A stretch of DNA of 64,000 nt from Sipunculus nudus. Its lineage: Eukaryota > Annelida > Sipuncula > Golfingiida > Sipunculidae. The stretch covers positions 11,896,839-11,960,838 of the forward strand of contig CM049316.1 in NCBI GenBank assembly GCA_026874595.1, read 5' to 3'. Of this stretch, positions 33,064-45,803 are shown in pieces. The translations under genes and the position numbers were made by a program. Every line of letters starts with the position of its first letter. Within the stretch, counting starts at the first letter, position 1. The notes under the pieces are model-generated. The model was not told where the DNA came from. It saw nothing but the letters and a program-made list of their open reading frames with translations, and did not search any database.

Positions 33064-34363
33064 AAATGAATTAAGAGAATCCAATCGAAATATTTAAAAA
33101 AAACGATGATATACCATTACGACACAAACCAACTGTTGACACAGTGTTTGATATTTAATTTTCATTTTCAAAAAATTCTTTCCTTGACTGAATTTTCTTG
33201 CCCTGCAGCCCACTCAAATACAAATTGCTACATGTTTAATGGAAATAATGTTTTCTGTTGTTTAAAGTAATCTTGTAAACAATCAGGTAGTATATTAATT
33301 GCGACATTATGCTTTTTACACCTCTTCTGGATCGCAATGTTACAAAATTCCACAGCAGTCAAGGAAAATATGTTTAACTCAATATATCTGGCCCTACTGC
33401 ATGCCTACAGCTTCATTTTCTTAAATAGAATAATTTGCATTTCATGTCTACAAACCATTATATGATGATCAATCAATTTCAAGGTCACATGCAATGTAAA
33501 TTGTAAACAACATAAGGTTACTGGGGCAACTAACTGGTCAATTAACGGGGAGGGGATTTAAAATTAATCCTATCCTACAAGTATATGCTGGTTTATATAC
33601 CGGTATATAAATATATGTCATGATAGAGATTGAAGTCTGGTAGGATTTGAAATCCTACCGGCAAATATTAAAATTTTGTTTTGTGGAAGAACTTAAATTT
33701 CTCATAATCCAACTGGATTTCAAATTCTACCTGTATAGATGAGAATTTTTATTTCAAACGGTAAAATATAGCAAACATCTCACATAAACATACCATATAT
33801 TTAAAATAAGGTTCTTGTAGCATTGACAGCAGAGACAGGGTTAAGTCAGTATCTTTATACATTTATCTATTTGACAGAAAAACATTTTTACCAAATATCC
33901 ATACATGGACAAAATAACTCTATATGTAATACGCGATATGTCTGATCTAAGAATTTAAAGTGCCATAAAAGCGTTTGATCTAAAATTTTGTTCTAAGTCT
34001 TGATTCGCAGGAATACATTATTGTCATTCCCTCTGAAAATACTGATCACCCCTGGTCAAATTTGCAATTCATCTACATGTTACAGCTAAGAATATTCATT
34101 TGTACTGATTAAATTTTATATCAAATGGTAGAATTTAAAATATGAAATGTTTATATGATTAGACTTTATGGAAGAAATAAAAATTTTCAATATCTGCTAA
34201 TCAGTACTTAGATCACCATTAGGCATTGGTAATTTTTGCAGTTGAAAATTAAGCTGGAAGTTTAAATTTCTATCTCCACAGGTAGGATTTTGGCTTACAA
34301 TTCTATAACTGTAGAAATAAAGCCCCCTCCTTGTAGTTCAATCTCATCTATAATATACGTTAT

Positions 34364-34410
<47 letters not shown>

Positions 34411-34439
34411 TATATACAAGTTATATTTGTGCATAGTAA

Positions 34440-35010
34440 CACGCCGAATATGACACTTCAAACCTCAATGCAAAAAAAAAGCATTAACTTTGGGGTCTTG
34501 CTAAACACCGAAAAACACCTTAAAGTTTCCAATGAGTACCGAAAAGTAAACAAAAAAGTATCGAAAAGTAACCGAAACGTTACCGATAAGTACTGATAAG
34601 TTACAAAAAGACGCTGAAAAGATTAAAAATAATGTCCATAATTAATATAAACAAAAGTTACCGTTACGTTGTTATAAACAATCAATAAAGTTAGCAAACT
34701 GTGTTCAATTTTTCGTTTGATAACGAAAAGTAACCGAATTGTCACTGAAAAGCACCAAACTGTTACAGAAAAATTCAAAACAGTCACTGAAACAGACCGA
34801 ATAGTACTGAAATTTACCAAAAAGTTACTGAATAGACTAATAGAAGGTACCTGCAAGGTTATTCTGAAGACGAAACATATACCGAAAAATCGTTTGAGAG
34901 TGTCATGAAGTTGGTAACTTGTGTCCAATTAATCTCTCTTAGTAACTGAAAAGTACCTAGAAATTACATTTGAAGTACTTAACAGTCATTACAGCCATAT
35001 GGTTACAGAG
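34440..35010 (+). repeat. Degenerate 10-bp satellite (TACCGAAAAG type)
   Basis: TACCGATAAG, TACTGATAAG, TTACAAAAAG, ACCGAAACGT, TCACTGAAAC and GTTACTGAAT follow each other at about 10-base steps in two blocks (34500-34620 and 34725-34850), with weaker copies to 35000. The unit resembles the two halves of the 20-bp minisatellite at 9983 (CGAAAGGTAA plus CGGAAATATA). A (TA)n array adjoins at 34371-34407. Confidence 0.7.
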
Positions 35011-37445
35011 GTACAAAAACACCAGTACCAGCGCATGTTTGAATGTTTATTGTATTATGAAATCAATAAGCATTTTAAACAAAATTTTCCATATGTTTTC
35101 ATAAAGTATGCCATATTACAACATTGAATGGTTGTATATACAAAACAGGGAATATCTTATGTAAATCTCTATAAGTAAAAGATACAATTCTTAAATGACC
35201 AAGCATCTAAAGCAAGAACATTTTTATTTAAGGTCACAGAGTAAACACTGAGATTTTAGGATGTTTTTTAAAGTTTGAATGCTTCATAAAATGTTATTCA
35301 ATCACATTTTCGTTTAGTAACATTGAGCATTTTTTAACAACAGTACTTGCATATATAATATTACGTAGCACGCAATATTAAAAAAATAATATCTAGAGTA
35401 GCACACATGTTCATTGCATCGTGATACCAGTCGGAATCATTTCAAAATACAATTGGTTTATATTTCAAGTATTTATGCCTTGAATAATGTATCACACTTT
35501 GGTATGTTCAGAGTGATGTGAAACAAGTTAGGATGCATATTAAAACACAATTAGTTCATATATAAAAAATATTCAACACTATCCAAAGGTTGAAAATACA
35601 TATCATGTATTTTTTTAAGTTAAACTCTATAAAGCCATCCTAATAGTGAAAATCACCTATAGAAAGATTTTTTGTTAAATAGTAAATGATTGTTATTTAA
35701 ATATAAATGTATGGAGAGCAGTCTTTTACATAGATTATTAACCTATCGAGCAAAATAACTCATGAAGATTTTATCCTAACTACCAGTTAATTATAAGTAA
35801 CATAGATATCATAAAATATTTTACATAAATAAGTAGTCAACTGAATATCATCACCAGCAGAATACCAAGTAATTGATTTTACCGCATGTAAAACCACTGA
35901 GATTACATTGAAAACTTCTGTATTCCTACAATAAAAAGGTAACATTGGTATCACTCCTAAACGCTGAAGATCCTGGTGATACAGTTCTAAAGTGCGACAT
36001 GGATGAAATATCACCCTACAGTCTTATAAAATGCACATTATTGGTATATAAGCTTGGTTAAAGATTTGGCTTTCTTGTTTGAAGATGTCCATGTGGTAGG
36101 TCCCCCTTGGTCTCCGTTCTCCAGGTTTCTTCCCGGTACATAGGGCAACAGATACCTTTAGCTTTGTCTGTCTTACAGATGCCGGTCTCTTTTTTTTTTC
36201 TAGGGAATTGTCTCAGTGAGATTACACTTCCATGTAACTTTATCTCTTTCTTTATCATTAACATCCCTAAAAACATTTATTATTGAAAGACAATGGTTCA
36301 CATAAAAAAATAGCAGTATTAATAAATGCCAGTCTATTCAGATTAAACTCCTGTTGTTATACATGCAGGACACACACAAGGACCGAAAGAATGACAAATG
36401 CATAACATAAATACATGACTCTATTTTTCCTCCTTTTTCTTCTTTTCTTTCATTCTGGTGGCCACTCTTTTCTTCCACTGGCAACGTCTCTTGCACATAA
36501 TGTGATTCATCACATTAAGAATGACAATAACTTTTCCAATTTCTAAAGGTGAGATAATTTGTATATAGTTTTCAACCTCCATATAAACTCTCCGAATAAA
36601 CTGGTTTTATTTTTTCTGGTTTATTCATATCATTTCTTGTACAGTAAACAGCCATTTTGAAAATTAAAAGTATCTGATTTATTAAAAGATTTTGTTTCAC
36701 AGGAAACTTGCAAAACAAAATTTCAGAGGTCCAGCTTGGCATTGATACTCCTTTTGCTCGCAACTATACAGTTATGTTAAAATACTGGTTCTTTTTCACA
36801 AAACATTCGGTAAATATATGGTGTTTCTCTTTCGGTAAAACAAAAGTGCATCTGTCACAATCGACCAGTTTCCATTCATACAATAACTGTTTGTGTGCAA
36901 TATATCATGAGGTATTTTAAATAGAAACTCTCTATTAAACATATCTAGATATTTGGTGTACAGCCATACAGCATTGCTTCCAGTCTGGTATTTTTTTCAT
37001 TCAGGGTCTCAGACAACCTGTGTTAAGCTGTTTGCATTGTTTTATTACTCTCTGTTAATGTATTAAAAGCAAATTTAGTTGTAAGTCTATTTATCTCTAC
37101 AATCCTACCCTTTGTAATAATTTGCTTATTTTCTTTATCCTTATCATTAATCACAGTTCTATCTTAATATATATATATTTTAGCCATTTCTTTGGTATTG
37201 CTGAAACAATAGACATCTAATCTATAAACCTACGAGGTGATATATTTAGGTGTTTTTGTGATAGCTCATTACACTGAATGAGTTGTTACCAGATCACCTA
37301 TGAATTTAATTTAGTTTGATTCAAGTGGCTTATAATATACTGACTTTTCATTTATCTTCATTAAATTATTGTTCCATAATGGCTGCAATTATACTTCTGT
37401 GACTTTAATATTTAGTTCCATTGATACGAAATCTGCCCATTCTCT

Positions 37446-37885
37446 TTATACATCACGTAGATCATGATTATACATAATGTTCTGTACACTTTCATTTTTT
37501 TATATTTCAAAGTAAGTGAACCTCCCTAAGCATCATTCCCCCAAACCAAAAATTAATTTCCCCTCCCCAAATAATATTTGAGCATGCATCTATTTCAAAT
37601 TCGGATTTCAAAATATCAATGATTTTTCTATAACACTTGACTTGTTCCGGCTCCCTGTTTGGTCCATATACATTAACTAGCATAAAATGAGCATGCCTTG
37701 TGCCATGTGAATAAAAACAAGGGCAACGCCATAAATGACGCAATAAATGTTCACATGGTCAATCTGAATGTGATCCATGGATGAAACATACCCAATTTTC
37801 TATTCCATGTTCGTGTAATCAATAGAATATTTTTCTTCGTTTCACATAATCTCGTAGACCACACACATTTAAATCAAGTAATGGA
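37446..37885 (-). pseudogene. L1-like LINE endonuclease fragment, left copy
   Basis: The minus strand reads N-V-Y-G-P-N-R-E-P-E-Q and N-I-I-W-G-G-E-I-N-F, the V-N-V-Y-x-P and G-D-F-N-type motifs of AP-like endonuclease at the start of LINE ORF2; the D of G-D-F-N is not kept. Frameshifts and a stop break it. Cut at the left edge of the duplicated segment. ORF1 of the same element lies upstream on this strand at 38690-38150. Confidence 0.65.
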
Positions 37886-38149
37886 AAACGAAAATTATTT
37901 CCCTCTCCGAATCAAAAACTTAGGTTTGACTCATTACACCATTATACTGGCAAAAACCATTCAACATTTACATTCCCTCAAGGTATACAGTTTTACTTGA
38001 CAACTCATATAGCAATCCATACTTACCTAGCCCAGTATTTCATTCAGTGGCACACCATAACCAACCGTGTACTGTTACCTTCAACTCTGCTGGTCACAAA
38101 AGATTTGGGGAGTCCCAAGCACAAGCCTCTTTATCCCTTTGATCCGCCT

Positions 38150-38690
38150 TAACCCTATAGAAAACTGCTTGGAGTTCATAACACTTCATCCATTTTAAGT
38201 ATTCGTGTCCCTTTCAAAGCACGCCTTTTTTCATTACTACTATTTTACTTTCTCGCCGTATGAATTTAGCAATAACTGGTCTGGGACAGTTTGTAATGTG
38301 TTTGTCAAACTTGCCGACTGGATGCGCTATATCAATATCCCAATCCGCGACAGGCACTACCAACCGTTCTCTGATCATAGTTAATACAGTTTACTTACAA
38401 TTTTCATGCTTTCGTCATAGATCTATACGTTTGCACGTCTACTGTACTGCTAGTTTTCTACTAATCTTTTATTAGCATCATTTGTCTTTTTTCCGTTTGT
38501 ATGACAAATTCCTCAGCTGAATTAACTTTTTCTGCTAAAGCCTGAACCTCCTGTTTATACTGATTGTTCTCTGTCTCTAGTACCTCTATCCTCTGGGTGA
38601 AACTAGCTAAATAGTCTTTCATTTTTGCATCAAACTCCCTTAAAAGTTCTTCCTTTTGTTCGCTTGGTAAATTTCTCAGCAAACTCTGTT
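38150..38690 (-). pseudogene. LINE ORF1 relic (coiled coil plus RRM-like part), left copy
   Basis: 38682-38461 encodes a coiled coil (L-P-S-E-Q-K-E-E-L-L-R-E-F, then E-V-L-E-T-E-N-N-Q-Y-K-Q-E-V-Q). About 38400-38200 keeps, in broken frame, the R-P-V-I-A-K-F-I-R-R and V-M-K-K-type residues of the RNA-binding part. This fits L1-type ORF1, an RNA-binding trimer protein. The right copy at 46345-45804 is better preserved. Confidence 0.65.
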
Positions 38691-39267
38691 ACTGGAGCCA
38701 TAGTTTCAATATTTATTTCACTCTCACTAATTTAAGTGAATTCACCAATTAATGTAATTTTGAGTTGCCGTGCTAGTCTGTTACTTTCAGAAAAAAAAGT
38801 AATGTAAATGCTTGACATCATTTTTTAAGAATAGCTTTGTGTAGATTCTTTTACACTTGTTTTCGGGTGCTCGGTCCCTTTGGAGCATTTCGGCCCGGTC
38901 GGGTGTTCTTCACCAATTAAAGTCGTTGTCTTTTTTTATACGCTCTTGGTGAAACTGGTGAAGCACAAAACCCTGGCCTTTGTCTTTTTTTATGTCAAAT
39001 TTTACATCATTATAAGTTCAAGTTTTGGACAGCTATAAATTAACAGTTCACATGAAACTCGACTTAACCAATGCACCAAAGTGGCAAGTACAAGGAGTCA
39101 ATTATCCTTGCCTGGTGTGGGTCCCCTGCACTGAACAGGTGGTAGTGGGAGCCAAACTTTGTATGGGTATTGTTAAGGGTATTGAATTTAGAAAATAGAG
39201 CTATTGAATGTTTGTGTTTCAATTACCTCAACCCAAACAATAATTATCCTGGTATTTATTAAGGATA

Positions 39268-41365
39268 TTAAAGGTATACTGAAATGTTTACCTTACAAAA
39301 CTGGCTGGAAACTAAGAGGCCCAAGAACTTTTTTCTGGCGAAAGATCCCCTGCTGACCTGAAGCACAACCTTCTCCTTCTGTGCACACCAGGCAAGCACA
39401 GATGCCGGTTTTTGCCTTTGGAAGTTTATTATATTCTCATCAGGGATACTTTTGGGGATATATTGAAGACGACACACCATATACCTTTCTCAGGTCAGCC
39501 ACTATAGACAGTTTCCCTAAACACAGAGGCTACGTATGGGTCTGATAACTGCATTTTTACAACTTGGAATAGTATTAAAATTAAACCTGGTAGTTGATGA
39601 AGCTTCCAGTGTGTGGACATTTTGACTACATGGTTCATCGATTCTGTGTTATTGTTGGGGTCCAGAGCCAAGGACATCCTAATCTTAGAATTGGGCTTAT
39701 GACGATGTTGCAGCATGGGAAATAGTCTGTTAAATGAGGTAGTTCTTCGCTTTTGAGGAGTCCCTTTTAATCACAGAAGATACTTGGCATGCTCTTGTAT
39801 CACAGGTGTAAGTGTTATTACTAGATGCGACTCCATGATCTCCCAATATCTGACAAAGCTACTTTTTTCTGTCCTTCTCATTTATGCCTACTTTGTTTGT
39901 CAGAAGTCTTTGATATTTTGAGGTGGCGAACACAGGTCAGTTGCTGACTGTGGAAATACATCATGTATTGCTTTCAACAGTGCCTTTTCTTCATCACTGC
40001 CGAGTATCAATTTCTATGCTGGTTGTCTTCATCTTCCTTTGTGTGTGAGAGAAGAAACTGTAACTTGTCTCTTTAGCTGCCATCCCAATGTAAACAAAAT
40101 GGGTGTAATATAGACTAGAGGTTCCTCAGTTTAAATTCGTATGACTCTTTTACTTATATTAACAGTGACTTTAACAAAGCAGAACCCAAGATTGAATGTC
40201 CGATTTACACCGAGAACTGCAGTCTGTCACAGGATAAGGTAGTTTTCTTGTGATTTAACTGATCGTCGGTGTATAGAATCACTGAAGCTGGCTTTCCTTT
40301 GGCATGGATCATCTGTTGCACAAATTAGTGATCCTGCATCATTGAGACCACAATCTAGATATGAACTGGGGGGCCGCGATTGTATGGTGTCTCTATAGCA
40401 CGTCTGAATTTTTTGCAATACCATCTCTGTGCACACCAGTTTTTGCAGATTTCCCGGATTCAAGTTATTGGTTGATTTATTTCTGTAATCTCTGGTTGTG
40501 TGCGAATATACTGCACTTGAGTGCGTCCTTTTCCATTGGACTGGATGGTCTCTGTCCGGATTCCTTGATATGCCACTGCAGCAAGGTTTTGATGGGCTGT
40601 ACTGGAGGGGGCGCTTTATAACTAGGTAACACGTCTGGCGAACGAAGGTTTAGCTTTTAAAGAGAAATATCTGGTCATTATAGCCACATCACATTATAGC
40701 AACAAATACTCCTTCCTCTTTTATATTAACTTCCAAATGTTGTCTCCAACCCTGAAAAAGTGTAATTCATAGGATCTAGTTTGCCAGCCGCCGCAGTCGT
40801 CAATAAGCTGAATTTTCATACGAGTCGTCTATTTGCAAGTGTTTCATTGTTCCGGACGAATAGGGGTTTTCTTTAACACCCCTAGCGGTCCCTTGGCAGA
40901 TCTCACTGTTGGTGTTACTTAATAAATGTAGCACGATAGTATCCCCCATGAACGTCTGGCCCGGTAACTGAGTAGCCAGCTGTGATGGCCTTCTCAGTTA
41001 TTCTGTCACATCTGCTGTTTCACTGACTGTTGAAAGATCCAGCACTGGTAAATCAACTGAGGAGAGTTGTTCGTCAACTTGTGGCAAATTATCATGGGGC
41101 AAATCCTGAATAGCTGGTTCTGAAGGTGGTCCTAATAAGTGATTTCTGGTAGCGGTTGTGAAGAAGGAGGGGACAGGGAAGTGTGCTTGACACTGATTTT
41201 GGCTGTTTTTTTCTTTGGTGGAGAAAGAGATGGCGTCCGTGTTTTTTTTTTTTTTTTTTTTGTTTTTTTTTGTGACACGATATAACCACTTAACACTGGT
41301 GATTCTGGTACAAGAAAGGAACAATGTGGGTTATGACAATGCCTTCGAGTCCTTTGATGCATCAT
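39268..41365 (-). pseudogene. MULE-like transposase relic, left copy
   Basis: The minus strand in broken frames gives R-T-F-N-L-G near 40210, L-G-S-D-E-E-K-A-L-L-K-A-I near 40000, N-N-N-T-E-S-M-N-H-V-V-K near 39660 and K-P-A-S-V-L-A-W-C near 39390. The order fits a Mutator-like DDE transposase (first Asp region, D-E-E-K-A, N-N-x-E-S-x-N-H) as found in invertebrate genomes. A poly-A run (poly-T on plus at 41240-41270) lies in its N-terminal part. Many stops; no terminal repeats recognised. MULE rather than another superfamily is from motif memory. Confidence 0.5.
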
Positions 41366-41736
41366 AAGTGCAGGCTGTCCACATCAGCTGAAGATTGGTA
41401 CGCTATTTCCTCACACCAGGGCCAGACAGAACCCTCGTCAAGGGTGATGTTTCAAATGATATATTCATTGGTGTGAATTTCAGTTATATCCTGTTTCCAA
41501 GAGTCAATGTCTCAACCATGCCAAAATAGTTCCCTACGGAGAAGACTTGGTGCAGTATGTATTGTATGGTGTAGTAACAAATCTGCCGTCAATTTTATTC
41601 TGTATAAGAAACACTTATAGGTTATAGAGGTTTACAGGTTATTGATATCATTGCTTTGCTTAAAGATGGAGAGGGTTAAAACTCAGATAAACATATTTTG
41701 ATAATATGTGCATATGTTGCTCCAGAACATTAACCT

Positions 41737-41956
41737 TTGTATAACAGTATGGAAGAAGTTATACTATTTGAAATGCTATCACAATATGGGGAATTCAATT
41801 TCATTCTTATTGGAGATTTTAATGCAAGAATAGGTAATATGCATGAATTTATTGAAAATGATGAAGTAGAGTTTGTTGGTGTTTGCGACGGCTATCCTGT
41901 CGATGACTTCAACATGGTTAGAAATTCAAAATATAGTAAAGCAGATAAGTTCGCTT
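41737..41956 (+). pseudogene. Plus-strand LINE endonuclease fragment, left copy
   Basis: Reads M-Y-N-S-M-E-E-V-I-L-F-E and I-L-I-G-D-F-N-A-R-I-G-N, the G-D-F-N-A-R motif of LINE AP-endonucleases. The frame runs into the tandem array at 41957 and resumes at 42957. The right-hand copy at 50321-50542 is uninterrupted. Confidence 0.75.
41883..41956 (+). repeat. 74-base direct repeat, left flank of array
   Basis: TTGCGACGGCTATCCTGTCG and onward; the partner is 42883-42956, exactly 1000 bases away, with two differences seen (CATGG/CATAG and GCAGA/GCAAA). Confidence 0.9.
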
Positions 41957-42882
41957 GTGTATGATAAAGACCTATGTGAGATCTAAACACATGCACAATT
42001 TTGGCCCAATCGGTCGAATGGTTCCTGAGATATGAGCTTGGATGTCTGCAGCGTTAACTAGAATGTAGGTGGCTCCACCTGTCAAAAAATCAAGAAAGCT
42101 GTCCAGGATGTATAAACCTGCAAAATTTTAGGCAGTTATGTCAAACCACTACAGAGAAATGAGTGATTTTAGCCCACGGCAGACAAACAGACAGACGCTG
42201 TGCAAAAATGGTTGCAGGTGGCCCCTCCAGTTTTGTGTACGATAAAGACCCATGTGAGGTCTATACACATGCAAAATTTTGGCCCAATCGTTCAAACGGT
42301 TCCTAAGATATGAGCTTAGATGTCTGCAGCGAAAACTAGAATAAAGGTGGCGCCATCTGTCATAAAATGAAGAAATCTATCCAGGATGTATAAAACTGCA
42401 AAATTTTAGGCAGATATGTCAAACCACTGCCGAAATATGAGTGACATCCCACGGCAGAAAAGCAGACGGACTCTGAGCAAAAATGGTTGCAGGTGGCGCC
42501 ACCAGTTTTGCGTATGATAAAGAGCTATGTGAGATCTATACACATGCAAAATTTTGGCCCAATCCGTCAAACGGTTCCCAAGATATGAGCTTGGATGTCT
42601 GCAGCGTGAACATGAATGTAGGTGGCGCATCCTGTCATAAAATCAAGAAAACTATCCAGGATGTATAAGCATGCCGAATTTCAGGTGAATTAGTCAATTC
42701 ACTGCAGAGATATGAGTGATTTTAACTCAAGGCAGATGAACAGATGGACACTGTGCAAACATGGTTGCAGGTGGCGCCACCATTTTTTGTATATGTTATA
42801 AAGCTATCCAAGGGCTACGTTTGTATAAATTTTATTTCCTGATCAGTCAAACGGTTCCCGAGATATGAGGGTTTATGTGTGA
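41957..42882 (+). repeat. Inserted about 277-bp tandem array (3.3 units)
   Basis: Units begin at GTGTATGATAAAG (41957), GTGTACGATAAAG (42235), GCGTATGATAAAG (42510) and 42789, giving periods of 278, 275 and 279. Each has a TTTTGGCCCAATC block, GGTTCC-AGATATGAGC and a CAGACAGAC-like stretch before GTTGCAGGTGG. The array is absent from the paralogous site near 50526 and is flanked by the 74-base direct repeats. Confidence 0.9.
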
Positions 42883-42956
42883 TTGCGACGGCTATCCTGT
42901 CGATGACTTCAACATAGTTAGAAATTCAAAATATAGTAAAGCAAATAAGTTCGCTT
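42883..42956 (+). repeat. 74-base direct repeat, right flank of array
   Basis: Second copy of 41883-41956. It restores the LINE endonuclease reading right of the array and continues into CTCTTTACAACGACTCTG as at 50543. Confidence 0.9.
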
Positions 42957-43549
42957 ACTCTTTACAACGACTCTGTTGTACTTTCAATGTAAACATTGTC
43001 AATAACAGGCTTTCACCAGGCTAAACAGGGGAATACACGTGTCACACGCACAAGGCAGTATTATAGACTACATTATCTTTTTTTTATACAGTAGCAATAT
43101 CTTCAGTGTTAACTACAGATCTATCTGACCATTTTCCAATAAGATGTACTGCTACTGTGAAATGATCTGAACAAAAAAAATGTTGTAAACAATATTTTCA
43201 AGGGTTTAATACATTTATTGAATGTTGTATTGATGGAGCCCTTCAATGTCCATATAAAGTGATACATACTGTTTCTTTAGAACACAAAAATAATAATGTT
43301 ACTCTTGTACAAATCAGTCTGCTTGGTGGTACCGTGAATGCAGCATTGCTGAATCAATAAGGAACATGGCATTTAATAAATACCAAAGTTCAGGTAGCAC
43401 CCAGGATCTGGTATTATATATAAATGAAAAGAAGAGGATCAGAGATATATGTGCTTTTTGTGATAATTCTTATAATGAAACACAGAAAGCGTTATAGTTG
43501 CCAGGGTCAAGATCTGACAGCCATTAATGTTTATGCATCCAGTATACAC

Positions 43550-44345
43550 CTGCAGATACGTGTACAACTGTTGATATCTTCTGTATGTATTTAAACAGCA
43601 CGATGGGTTTTTCTTGCAACAGTGATGTAATCAACCACATTAAGTTCCAGCAATTTTCAGATGACAATTATGTCTGTGGGGGAATAATATTAATACTCAT
43701 TATAGTATTAACTTAGCTCTCATGAATCCTGTTAAAAAATAATACACATGCACAGAATATTTGATCCTTAAATGATGTGTTATCAAGGAACACCGTTAAA
43801 TACAGGGTATTTTAGTTATATTTCATAGTAATGAATCTATATGTTTACCGATTGTACTGGCTGGCCTCTGAGGAATATTTTTCCAAATTTTTATGTATTC
43901 AATATTTTTATGAAGATGACTATACAGTAGTATGGTGCCTTCTTTGCAGAAAAGTGTCAAAAACGAACCTAATGCGCGAAGCATTACTTTTCATAGAGAA
44001 TCGCAGAGTGGAGGCTAAAATTAGGTATAGTCAAAACTACAATGTGCTCAATTGATATGATTATTCTTACAATTTATTGTATAATACTCTAAATGCATGC
44101 GATATTAATTTTACAAGCAGGACTATGGGTTGTTCGACTGGCACCAGTAATGAACTAAATCACAACATACTAGTATATGTACAACCGTTGAAAATTCCTT
44201 AAATTACTTGAGCAGCACTCTGGGATGCTTGACTGGCGCAGGTGATGAACATAATCACAGTAAGGTCCATCATCTTTCGGATACGTCTGATGTCTCTGGG
44301 AGGAATAATATCACTATTTATATGTATAGTATTAATTTAGATCAT
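43550..44345 (+). repeat. Monomer-like repeats before a LINE endonuclease start, left copy
   Basis: About 43560-43710 and 44180-44345 share GTACAACTGTTGATAT- or GTACAACCGTTGA-like starts and a GATGTCTCTGGGAGGAATAA-like end. They sit just upstream of the endonuclease start at 44379. Related units lie at about 51900, 52370 and 53283 in the right copy. Confidence 0.5.
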
Positions 44346-44378
44346 GTTTACTCGGTTTAAAAAATTATACTTGTGTAG

Positions 44379-44623
44379 TGAATATTTGCTCACTTAATGT
44401 CTGTGGTTTATGAAGCAAGATCCTTATTCTTGAATTGAATGGATACTGGCAAGAATTCAATTTGTTATGCTTTACTGGAACACAGTTGGATGAGTGTGAT
44501 GATGTTTTCTTTAAAGGTTATCCGGGATTATTTAAAAACAGAAGACATTGTCAAAGAAAATCTGAAGGATATGCCATTTTTTGTAAAGGACGAGTTGGCT
44601 AAATTTATAAATATTGTTGATGG
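44379..44623 (+). pseudogene. LINE endonuclease N-terminus, left copy
   Basis: Reads N-I-C-S-L-N-V-C-G-L, then Y-W-Q-E-F-N-L-L-C-F-T and F-K-G-Y-P-G-L-F-K-N-R: the N-x-x-G-L and E-T-type start of a LINE endonuclease. A stop after V-C-G-L and the loss of all later parts make it dead. Truncated at the right edge of the duplicated segment. Confidence 0.6.
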
Positions 44624-45525
44624 CCCTACTTTCAAATTTGTCTACCTTGATAATCCTTTCAATTTTCATCCACTCTTTCTCCAGCTCAATATGTAGTTTT
44701 AAAAGGCTTTATTTTTTCTTTAGAGTAATTTATAGTAAATTTTCTTATGTTAAATTTCATATACCCACCTGCTCTTTATTGACATTTTGGTTTTTTTTAT
44801 AACCTCTTCTTTTACAGAACTTATACACTGCTTCAATTTACAAATGTTTTTTACATCTCCCAGGAGTAATTAAATTTCCATTAGGATGATTCATGTTTAA
44901 TATTTTTGACAGAACGTAATTCTAGCATAACGGCAGAGTGATCTGTTTCAACACTAGGTATTATTTTACATGTCTTAACTACTGGCTGTAATATGTATGA
45001 TAAATAAATAAGTCGCCGTTGTGTGAGAGGGTTCAATCTCCTTGATGTAAACTGTTTCCTTTTGGATTGGGAAGTCTCCATATATCACATAGATCATGAT
45101 TATACATAGTGCTCTGTACAGTTTCAATTGTTTTATATTTCAAAGTAAGTGAACCTCCCTAAGCATCATTCCCTCCAAAACAAAAATTAAATCCCCTCCC
45201 CAAATAATATTTGAGCAGGCATCTATTTCAAATTCGGATTTCAAAATATCAATTAATTTTCTATAGCACTTGACCTGTTCCGGCTCCCTGTTTGGTCCAT
45301 ATACATTAACTACCACAAAATGGGCATGCCTTGTGCCATGCGAATAAAAACAAGTGCCACGCCATAAATGGACAATAAATGTTCACATGGTCAATCTGAA
45401 TGTGATTCTTGGATGAAACATACCCCATTTTCTATTCCATGTTCTTTTAACCAATAGAATGTTTTCTTCGTTTCACATAATCTCGAAGACCACACACATT
45501 TATTAAGTAATGGAAAACGATAATT
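44624..45525 (-). pseudogene. L1-like LINE endonuclease, right copy (longer than left)
   Basis: The minus strand reads N-V-C-G-L-R-D-Y at about 45515, F-I-Q-E-S-H-S-D at about 45415, V-N-V-Y-G-P-N-R-E-P-E-Q at about 45300 and T-D-H-S-A-V-M-L-E-L at about 44930: start, catalytic Glu region, Y-x-P-N and the final D-H of an AP-like endonuclease. Several stops. The part 44624-45081 lies outside the duplicated segment. Confidence 0.7.
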
Positions 45526-45803
45526 ATTTCCCTCTCCGAATCAAAAACTTAGGTTTGACTCATTACACCATTATACTGGCAAAAAAACATTCAACATTTA
45601 CATTCACTCGAGGTATACAGTGTTACTTGACAACTCATCTAGCAATCCATACTTACCTGGCCCAGTATTTCATCAAGTGGCACACCATAACCAACCGTGT
45701 ACTGTTTACCATCAACTCTGCTGGTCACAAAGACTTGGAGTCCCAAGTATAAGCCTCTTTATCTCTCTAATCCGCCTTAACCCTATTGAACACTGCTTTG
45801 AGT

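Larger units (their letters stand above)
32410..37445. other. AT-rich gene-poor stretch
   Basis: About 5 kb with no confident gene. It contains (TA)n arrays (33000-33061 and 34371-34407), a near-perfect palindrome at 33639-33659 (GGTAGGATTT, one base, AAATCCTACC) and a decamer satellite at 34440-35010. A weak minus-strand frame at 36542-36421 (Lys-rich end, R-R-C-Q-W-K-K-R) follows an acceptor-like site and could be a terminal exon, but no partner exon was found. Confidence 0.5.
37446..44623. repeat. Duplicated segment, left copy
   Basis: Collinear and same-orientation with 45082-53706. Matching anchors: 37450/45087, 38461/46105, 38885/46507, 39265/48050, 40770/49340, 41740/50324, 43200/51020, 43830/52635 and 44600/53690. 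By eye the copies are roughly 90 percent identical in the better blocks. This copy has an extra tandem array at 41957-42882 and about 215 bases at 40347-40563, and lacks about 1.1 kb of LINE at 46916-48061 and about 1 kb at 51270-52250. Confidence 0.85.

Noticed and set aside
36421-36542. Lys-rich terminal exon candidate on the minus strand
   Set aside because: Only one short exon with an acceptor-like site; no second exon, and the region is AT-rich and repeat-laden.
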